Source: Lachnospiraceae bacterium (GTDB lineage Bacteria > Bacillota > Clostridia > Lachnospirales > Lachnospiraceae). From it: a stretch of DNA of 8,055 nucleotides. The notes beneath the pieces were generated by a model. That model was given only the letters and a program-made list of their open reading frames with translations. It had not been told where the DNA came from and did no database searches. The stretch covers positions 1 through 8,055 of the forward strand of contig JAFUXY010000175.1 in the NCBI GenBank assembly GCA_017477005.1. The letters are read 5' to 3'. Below, in pieces: positions 1-5,058 of this stretch (positions are counted from its first letter, which is position 1; each line of letters begins with the position of its first letter). The translations under genes were made by a program, and so were the position numbers.

Positions 1-938
1 TCGAACCGATACGTTCCGTCTGACAAATTGGCGCCTGTCAGCGGAAGCAGCGTTTCCCGTACCTCCATCGGACGATCTCTGTCCTTGAGAAACGACTGAA
101 TCTGCCTGTCGTATTTCCGATAAAAGTCGCCTTCCCGGCCCACCAGAACCAGATCCTTCAGATAGTCGAACAATGCCTCCATCCCTCTCAAAGAACTGTC
201 AAACAAGACGACAATATGCTTGTATCCGAGCTCGCATAAGGACGAGAAAAACCGCCGCCATCGTCTGCCGTCAATCGATACCAATTCTTGAAAATAACGC
301 ACCGGCGACAGATAGGCGAAATTTTCATAATACGAAATACATCCCATCAATTCGTCCCTCGTCACGGTATTGCTCTCCAAAAGATACAAATAATCCGTCA
401 CATTCTTTTTTCCCATTCCTGGCATCATATCTCCCATCAAAGAGTTTTCCTCCAGATCCACAAACAGCAAACCATCCTCCGGGTTTTCATCTTTCTTTTG
501 CTTGCAATACGCAAGGGCAAACAACAGCTGCAGTTCATGCCGGATCGGAGAATAAATGCCTGTCCAGGATACATCTCCCATCTTTGCGATATCCTCGTCG
601 CTCAAATTGTGGCTGTAATACTGCTGCATCTTGGCCAAAAAGCCCTTCATCTGCTGAAACTTGTACAATACCGTATGCTCTCCTCCGGTTTCGTTGATAT
701 CGCCGGTGAGCACAAAGATCTTTCCGAACCGGGACAGATCTTCTCCTCTTTCTTCCAAATTCTGCAAAAATGCCTTGCCCAAAAGCGCTACATCATAGAT
801 TCCGTTTTCGGTCTGGAATTTCTCAATCGAACTATAGCTCGACAGTTCCATCCTGCGCCCGGATGAAATGATGTAGGCGCACAACGCCCGCAGATAAGCG
901 CTGTCTGTGTCGCAAATGATAATTTTCTGCTTCCTCAT
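1..938 (-). CDS. TadZ/CpaE-like Tad (Flp) pilus localisation protein with degenerate P-loop, 3' end cut by window
   Basis: Probable TadZ/CpaE-like protein, the MinD/ParA-related cytoplasmic factor that positions Tad/Flp pilus machines. It was read by translating the minus strand; 312 codons are visible with no stop, so the C-terminus lies beyond position 1. Residues 1-110 resemble a pseudo-receiver: an opening IIICDTD strand, but no aspartate where the phosphoacceptor should be (YDVALLG, about 49-55). Residues 125-300 resemble a MinD-fold ATPase: strand GIYSP (127-131), helix, strand LLFVDLE (157-163), and a Walker-B-like VVLFDSS (243-249) followed by a helix and DLVLVG (262-267). The Walker A loop is lost: after SP comes IRHELQL rather than KGGxGKT. 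TadZ proteins with atypical P-loops are known. The start is ATG at 938, with AGGAGGAG 4 nt upstream (943-950). The ATG overlaps the stop of the prepilin peptidase (ATGA), implying translational coupling. Assignment to TadZ rests on fold pattern plus neighbour. Confidence 0.72.
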   Translation of the reverse strand, partial: MRKQKIIICDTDSAYLRALCAYIISSGRRMELSSYSSIEKFQTENGIYDVALLGKAFLQNLEERGEDLSRFGKIFVLTGDINETGGEHTVLYKFQQMKGFLAKMQQYYSHNLSDEDIAKMGDVSWTGIYSPIRHELQLLFALAYCKQKKDENPEDGLLFVDLEENSLMGDMMPGMGKKNVTDYLYLLESNTVTRDELMGCISYYENFAYLSPVRYFQELVSIDGRRWRRFFSSLCELGYKHIVVLFDSSLRGMEALFDYLKDLVLVGREGDFYRKYDRQIQSFLKDRDRPMEVRETLLPLTGANLSDGTYRF

Positions 939-1420
939 AAAACTCCTCCTTGCGTCAAAACAATCAGATATGCTGCCAAAATGCATACCGTATAATGGAT
1001 ATAGCGTTCAAATTTCGTGTGGAATACTCTAGTGTAGATCAGACGCAGAGCGATAATTCCCGCTCCCACGTACAGTGACAGAATCATGATCTGTGTCAGA
1101 ATTGAGAAATGATAAAACACGGATAACACAGAAAACAGTTTGATATCTCCTGCTCCGAGTCCCTTGATCAGAAACAAAGGGTACAAGAGCAGAATTGGCC
1201 AAAATACGTCCCACAAGGCCGACAGGACATCTGGTGGTGAATGAACGCGGCAGACAAATCCTGCCACATACCCCACGAGAATCAATCCGTTAGGCACCTT
1301 TTCTGTTTTTAAGTCAGACAACATTGCCGATCCCAAGAGGATCAGAACCATTATTTCGATTCGAGCTTCCATACCCCGCATTATAGACAGGATCCGCGCG
1401 TTAAGCAATCGACGTTTCAT
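935..1420 (-). CDS. A24-family prepilin peptidase (TadV/CpaA-like)
   Basis: Membrane aspartyl protease that cleaves the leader of type IV prepilins, here most likely the Flp pilin of a Tad system. With the ATG at 1420 it is 161 residues, the usual size of the short TadV/CpaA class that lacks the N-terminal methylase domain. Both catalytic aspartates are visible: D36 in SDLKTEKVPN (first motif, Asp followed by PN) and D92 in GLGAGDIKLF (the GxGD motif). Hydrophobic stretches at about 22-35, 45-59, 65-85, 94-131 and 141-158 give around six membrane segments. The stop TGA shares ATGA with the next gene (TadZ-like). The start is uncertain. A TTG at 1441 gives 168 residues but has no ribosome binding site. 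ATG 1420 overlaps the stop of a possible leader peptide. ATGs at 1372 and 1351 would start close to the first membrane helix, and a -10 box at 1380-1385 would favour one of them. The protein family is secure; the exact start is not. Confidence 0.88.
   Translation of the reverse strand: MKRRLLNARILSIMRGMEARIEIMVLILLGSAMLSDLKTEKVPNGLILVGYVAGFVCRVHSPPDVLSALWDVFWPILLLYPLFLIKGLGAGDIKLFSVLSVFYHFSILTQIMILSLYVGAGIIALRLIYTRVFHTKFERYIHYTVCILAAYLIVLTQGGVL
1380..1408 (-). promoter_or_regulatory. Possible sigma-A promoter inside the peptidase 5' region
   Basis: On the minus strand, TTGCTT (1403-1408) is followed after exactly 17 nt by a perfect TATAAT (1380-1385). The -10 box is 6/6 and the spacing ideal, but the -35 box matches only 3/6. 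If active, transcripts would begin around 1372-1374, so translation would have to start at the ATG at 1372 (nearly leaderless) or 1351. This bears directly on the true start of the peptidase. It may be fortuitous. Confidence 0.3.
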
Positions 1421-1476
1421 GAGAATGAAATCTTTGTGCAAATTGCTGAAATTATTATTTTATGAATGTTGCACAT
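1417..1476 (-). CDS. Possible 19-residue leader peptide upstream of the prepilin peptidase
   Basis: A short frame beginning ATG at 1476, with GAGG (1485-1488) 8 nt upstream, encodes MCNIHKIIISAICTKISFS and stops with TGA at 1417-1419. That stop overlaps the ATG at 1420 of the peptidase reading frame as ATGA, the same arrangement that joins the peptidase to the TadZ-like gene. This could load ribosomes onto the peptidase start, which has no ribosome binding site of its own. It could also be chance: the peptide is short, resembles nothing I recognise, and lies in AT-rich DNA. Confidence 0.3.
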   Translation of the reverse strand: MCNIHKIIISAICTKISFS

Positions 1477-1589
1477 TATATATTCCTCAATTATAGATAT
1501 TTTATACAGAAAATCGAACATATTCCCCGTAAAAAGACTGTTTTCGCTCCCTGATTATTTCTGACAAATTATTTTCATTGTGCAAATCA

Positions 1590-1609
1590 ACAAGAACATA
1601 CGTTCTTGT
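1590..1609 (-). promoter_or_regulatory. Perfect 8+8 bp dyad with a LexA/DinR-box-like core
   Basis: ACAAGAAC (1590-1597) and GTTCTTGT (1602-1609) are perfect inverted repeats around a 4-nt centre. The core GAACATACGTTC (1594-1605) fits the Gram-positive LexA core GAACRNRYGTTC on either strand. The flanking base of the classical box (C before GAAC, G after GTTC) is replaced by A and T. No T-run follows, so it is not a terminator. It sits about 170 nt upstream of the pilus genes and about 50 nt past the fliS terminator. That suits an operator for the leftward pilus transcript, though a clear promoter beside it cannot be named. Another dyad-binding regulator is equally possible. Confidence 0.42.
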
Positions 1610-1656
1610 CTGAAGCACGAATTGAATCGTATTTCCATAGAGCTACCGTCCTCATG

Positions 1657-1690
1657 AAAAAAGGGATGCAGCGAACTCCACTGCATCCCC
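1657..1690 (-). terminator. Intrinsic terminator of the flagellin-fliS unit
   Basis: The minus strand reads GGGATGCAG, a 9-nt loop, CTGCATCCC, then TTTTTT. Stem arms are 1681-1689 and 1663-1671 (9 bp, perfect); the T-run is 1657-1662. The stem begins 27 nt after the fliS stop. On the plus strand no T-run follows, so it works for leftward transcription only. Confidence 0.93.
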
Positions 1691-1716
1691 AAAAGATTAT
1701 CTGTATTTTGTTTTCC

Positions 1717-2190
1717 TTATGCGTAAAATCCTCGATTCACGCCCCCGATCGAGACCTCATTGAGACTATCCCGTCCATAGGTATAGCCCGCCACAACGGT
1801 CTCTGCGTTTTGCATCTGCTGGCTGCTCTCATCGGCCTTCGCCACCTCGATGAACGCCTCCCGCAGCTCCAACATCACTGCGGCCGCCTCATCAAGCGGA
1901 GCAGCTTTTTTCTGATACAGGCTCTTCGCCAGGCATCTTTGCACATAATCATAGAGCGGATATAGCTTGTTTGCAATATCATACGTGAAATCCAACGCAT
2001 CCACCAGATGGGCCACACAGTCCTTCATATGCTGTACCGCCGTCCCAAACCCCTCAGTGTCATTTTTCCTCAACGCAAGCTTCGCATCGTCTTCATAGGC
2101 AAGATAGATGTCATATACGACAACGATAATATCGCTCTTGTTCCCCTGCGAAATCCTTCTGGTGAAATAGGTTCTATCTTCTCTTGTCAT
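1717..2190 (-). CDS. fliS: Flagellar export chaperone FliS
   Basis: Cytoplasmic chaperone that binds the disordered C-terminal D0 segment of newly made flagellin, prevents premature polymerisation and escorts it to the flagellar export gate. The 157-residue protein has the FliS four-helix pattern: SQGNKSDIIVVVYDIYLAYE (14-33, where classical FliS has SPxxLxxMLYDG), LDFTYDIANKLYPLYDYVQR (66-85, the most conserved FliS segment) and LDEAAAVMLELREAF (99-113). The family is usually about 120-135 residues; residues 118-157 form an extra tail ending in NRGFYA, with a VVAGYTYG segment. I associate this tail with Lachnospiraceae FliS. The ATG at 2190 is preceded by GGAAGAG, which lies just past the flagellin stop; only 15 nt separate the genes, so both are probably on one transcript. 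A strong terminator follows. Product assignment is firm because of both sequence and position behind flagellin. Confidence 0.93.
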   Translation of the reverse strand: MTREDRTYFTRRISQGNKSDIIVVVYDIYLAYEDDAKLALRKNDTEGFGTAVQHMKDCVAHLVDALDFTYDIANKLYPLYDYVQRCLAKSLYQKKAAPLDEAAAVMLELREAFIEVAKADESSQQMQNAETVVAGYTYGRDSLNEVSIGGVNRGFYA

Positions 2191-2205
2191 AAGCTATCTC
2201 TTCCT

Positions 2206-4944
2206 TCACTGAAGCAGTTGCAGGGCTGTCTGAGGCAGTTCATTGGCCTGCGAAAGCGCCGAAGTAGCCGCTTGCTGCAGAACGCTGTACTTGGTATATT
2301 CGGTCATTTCTTTGGCGATATCCGCATCCTTGATCCTGGAAATTGCCTGGTTCATATTTTCGCTCGTCTGATCAAGACTTGCGACCGCGTGCTCGAGCCG
2401 ATTGGTATAGGCGCCGATGTTGGATAGGGTCGCCGTCACTTTCGCCAATATCTCGTCCAACTCTTCCAATGCCCTTGTCGCGCCTCTCTGCGAAAGCACA
2501 CTGACCTGATCAAGATACAGAGCCTCTACGCCGATCGAATCAATACGCACCCGCATCTGCTGCCCCTCGTTGGCGCCGATCTGCAGGTTCATAGGACCAA
2601 CGTCCGTGATCTCCATTTCGACAGGCATCGCATCGGCCTTTTTGAGCGCTTCATTGATCTTTTCTACCTCCTCATCGATTTCTATGAGGCGTTCCTCCTT
2701 TTCGATAGCCTTGAGCTTTGCGTTCTGTACATCGATCAACGGCTGAAGCGTATCCGCTGAGTCTCCAGATGTGTCCACGCCGGTAAGATCTGCTTCCAAT
2801 TCTGCAATACTCGTGTTCAACGCCGCTATCTGCGTCGCAATAGTTTGCTTTTCAGCATCATCTGTCGAAGCATCGTATTTCGCCTGTAGTTCATTCCTTG
2901 TCGCCTTACTCTCTACCAAAGACAAGCGTTTATTCAGTTGCTCCAACTCGGAATTCGCAGTTGTCTTTTCCGCTTCCAAAGCCGTCTCCCGATCTGGCTG
3001 ACCATCTACCGCTGCCAGCACATCGATCCACGCCTGGGTCAGTGCCAGAGAATCTTCGAGCTCCTCCTTCTCCTCTGTTTTATCATCGATCATCTTTTGA
3101 TACGCCGCAATCTGCGTATCGCAATCGGTAATCTCGGACTCCTTTTCCGCGATCTTGGCTTCCACCTTCGCGACCTTGTCGTCCACGCCGTCCAGCTCCT
3201 GCTGCTTGCTCTCGATCAGTTTTTTCACTGTATTGATCGTACCCTGATAGGTGATCGTCTGTTGAGCTCCGTTATCATCCGTATAGGTATAGGTAATTTG
3301 AAAATTACCCTTTTCATATTGCGTAATTTCACTTTTTTTATCCGAAATATCCGTCAGAAGGGTCGACTGTTGTGCCAAAATCTGTGCCTTTTCCTCCCAA
3401 GTTTTATTCGGATCGGCATACTCTTTAGACAAATCCGAGTACTGCTTCTGCAATGCACTCAACTCGTCATTCAAGGTATTCCAGCCATTCACTTTGTCTG
3501 TCCAGTAAGTGATCTCATCCGCCAACGTGGTCTTGCTGGCCTCCAGCGCCGTAATATCCGCCTGAAGCGCAGTGATCTCTGTATTCAGAGTATCTTTTTT
3601 CGCGTTTTCCTCGGTGATCTTCTCATTCAGCGAGGTAATTTCCTTTTCGATGTCCTCTATTTTCTTTGTCAGCGTCGCCTTTGTCTCATCGAGCGTCTCC
3701 TTCTCCTTTTCAATGCTCTCCTTCTCCATGTTCAGAGACGCCCTCTCCCGCTTGGCCTCGACCACTGACAGCGTCTTCTTCGTGGTCGTTGTCGTACCAT
3801 CCTCATTCGTGACTGTGATCGTCTTTTCATAGGTCGTCGCCTTGTTGTTGTACTCCTCGACCTTCTTCTCATCGATCAGAAAATCCATCTTGAAGCCACC
3901 CACATCCGTGATCTGAATCCGCCGCCCATCTACTGAACGGGTGGCAGAGCCACCAGATTCTTTTGTAATAGAAGTATAGGTAGCCTGAATCCCGAAATCG
4001 GACCCCGTCTTGTCCAAGGTCATTGAAGCGTTTTCGCCCGGGATCGTCTTGACATAGGAATAGTTCTCATTTGTCGCATTTCTCTCCTCGTCCCATTCCA
4101 GCTGAAAAAAGGTCTTGAGTCCGGCGCTCATCTGTATATCGAGGCTGGCTTCTGCCCCATAGCCGATCGACTCAAAGATTACATTGTTCACGGACACCTT
4201 TGTGTCGCCATTGCTGTCCGTAATAAATTCGCTATAATCCGAAATCTTCGATTCACCCAGCTCCGCCGCAGAACGAATCAACCGATAATATTCCTCACCT
4301 GTCAGACCGCCCGGCAGGACGATCTCAGTTCCATTGATACTTAGATAATGCTCTTCGCCCGATGCCTCATCCGAACGCATATACTCCGCAAAAGCATCCC
4401 AGCTCTTGTCCGTCTGAAGGATCGCCGAAATCGGCATCTCCGTGATGTCAAAGTCATACGTCCCCGACGGCACCTCATTGGAAATCGCCACCCTCTGGAT
4501 TCCTTCTGTGTAGACACGATTGTCCAAAGAGCCGTCCAGCAGCTTTTTGGTATTGAACTCCGTGGTCTCGGAAATCCGCTGTACTTCTTCCGTCAACGCC
4601 GTCACCTCGGCCTGAATCGCCACCCGGTCGCTGTCAGAATTGACACCATTGGCCGCCTGCACCGAAAGCTCCCGCATCCGCTGCACCATCGCCGTCACTT
4701 CGCTCAATGCGCCGTCTGCCGTCTCCAAAACGCTCATTCCGTCAGACGCGTTCTGAGAAGCGCGATCCAGCCCGCGAATCTGCGCCCGCATCTTGTTGCT
4801 GATCGCCATACCGGACGGATCGTCCCCGGCATGGTTTAATTTGTAGCCGGACGAAAGCTTCTCCATATGAATAGCCAGATGCCCTTCATTGCGAAGCAGA
4901 TGCTTGTTTGAAACCACTGCGGAAATATTGTTGTTGATTTTCAT
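2206..4944 (-). CDS. Very large flagellin with an inserted long coiled-coil domain
   Basis: Flagellar filament subunit, exported through the flagellar type III apparatus and polymerised outside the cell. Residues 1-145 are a standard N-terminal D0/D1: MKINNNISAVVSNKHLLRNE, LSSGYKLNHAGDDPSGMAIS and QRMRELSVQAANG. Residues 784-912 are the C-terminal D1/D0: LQIGANEGQ, ISRIKDADIAKEM, and the ending LPQTALQLLQ. At 912 residues it is about two to three times a usual flagellin (roughly 270-500). Residues about 150-393 look beta-rich, D2-like, with SGTYDFDIT and LSINGTEIVLPGG. Residues about 394-770 are charged heptad sequence like SMC or myosin rods (for example IEKEKETLDETKATLTKKIE), broken near 510-518, by a beta-hairpin at 546-570 (turn DDNG), near 645-652 and at 721-735. 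The only cysteine is C608. No protease motif such as HExxH is seen. The ATG at 4944 has AAGGAG (4953-4958) 8 nt upstream, a sigma-D-like promoter and a CsrA-type leader hairpin. FliS follows in the same unit. Flagellin identity is certain; the insert's function is unknown. Confidence 0.96.
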   Translation of the reverse strand: MKINNNISAVVSNKHLLRNEGHLAIHMEKLSSGYKLNHAGDDPSGMAISNKMRAQIRGLDRASQNASDGMSVLETADGALSEVTAMVQRMRELSVQAANGVNSDSDRVAIQAEVTALTEEVQRISETTEFNTKKLLDGSLDNRVYTEGIQRVAISNEVPSGTYDFDITEMPISAILQTDKSWDAFAEYMRSDEASGEEHYLSINGTEIVLPGGLTGEEYYRLIRSAAELGESKISDYSEFITDSNGDTKVSVNNVIFESIGYGAEASLDIQMSAGLKTFFQLEWDEERNATNENYSYVKTIPGENASMTLDKTGSDFGIQATYTSITKESGGSATRSVDGRRIQITDVGGFKMDFLIDEKKVEEYNNKATTYEKTITVTNEDGTTTTTKKTLSVVEAKRERASLNMEKESIEKEKETLDETKATLTKKIEDIEKEITSLNEKITEENAKKDTLNTEITALQADITALEASKTTLADEITYWTDKVNGWNTLNDELSALQKQYSDLSKEYADPNKTWEEKAQILAQQSTLLTDISDKKSEITQYEKGNFQITYTYTDDNGAQQTITYQGTINTVKKLIESKQQELDGVDDKVAKVEAKIAEKESEITDCDTQIAAYQKMIDDKTEEKEELEDSLALTQAWIDVLAAVDGQPDRETALEAEKTTANSELEQLNKRLSLVESKATRNELQAKYDASTDDAEKQTIATQIAALNTSIAELEADLTGVDTSGDSADTLQPLIDVQNAKLKAIEKEERLIEIDEEVEKINEALKKADAMPVEMEITDVGPMNLQIGANEGQQMRVRIDSIGVEALYLDQVSVLSQRGATRALEELDEILAKVTATLSNIGAYTNRLEHAVASLDQTSENMNQAISRIKDADIAKEMTEYTKYSVLQQAATSALSQANELPQTALQLLQ

Positions 4945-4992
4945 ACTGCGTTCTCCTTTTTTGAATCAAGCATCCGTGCGTTGTATCTATCC

Positions 4993-5004
4993 GACATCCT
5001 TGTC
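4993..5004 (-). promoter_or_regulatory. Predicted CsrA-binding hairpin in the flagellin mRNA leader
   Basis: The transcript reads GACA-AGGA-UGUC: a perfect 4-bp stem with a tetraloop presenting GGA. Aligned to the CsrA SELEX consensus RUACARGGAUGU, the segment GGACAAGGAUGU matches at 11 of 12 positions. An outer 5-bp stem, GUUGU (5008-5012) with ACAAC (4980-4984), could extend the structure. A second GGA lies in the flagellin Shine-Dalgarno (4953-4958), about 40 nt downstream, which allows one CsrA dimer to bridge both, as in the Bacillus subtilis hag leader. Neither csrA nor its antagonist fliW is in this window. Confidence 0.65.
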
Positions 5005-5031
5005 CCAACAACTGAAATCCTTCTAAAGAAT

Positions 5032-5058
5032 ATATCGTCAAATTAGGAAAAAATATTA
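5032..5058 (-). promoter_or_regulatory. Sigma-D (sigma-28) type flagellin promoter
   Basis: Minus-strand TAAT (5055-5058), 15 nt, then GACGATAT (5032-5039), against the sigma-28/SigD consensus TAAA-N15-GCCGATAW. That is 3/4 and 7/8 matches with ideal spacing. The -35 element overlaps the TAA stop of the upstream gene. Transcription would begin near 5025, giving a leader of about 80 nt. It fits late-class flagellar control of flagellin and fliS. Confidence 0.8.

Noticed and set aside
173..866. Two overlapping plus-strand frames near the left end
   Set aside because: They lie antisense to the TadZ-like gene, whose translation shows coherent folds and a strong ribosome site; the plus-strand products have no family features.
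1434..1587. 10-nt direct repeat TTGTGCAAAT at 1434-1443 and 1578-1587
   Set aside because: Short and in AT-rich DNA; one copy lies in the possible leader peptide. No spacing or pairing with promoters supports a function.
2938..3768. Long open plus-strand frame (276 codons) opposite the flagellin
   Set aside because: It is antisense to the coiled-coil region. Its Leu/Ile/Arg-rich product is what the complement of Glu/Lys/Asp-rich codons gives, and it has no ribosome site or recognisable domain.
2206..4944. Flagellinolysin (protease-bearing flagellin)
   Set aside because: No HExxH zinc motif or other peptidase signature occurs in the central region; it is heptad coiled coil and beta-hairpins instead.
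5045..5054. T-run on the minus strand after the large upstream gene, a possible terminator
   Set aside because: No stable GC-rich stem precedes the T-run. The stretch is explained as the spacer of the sigma-D promoter.
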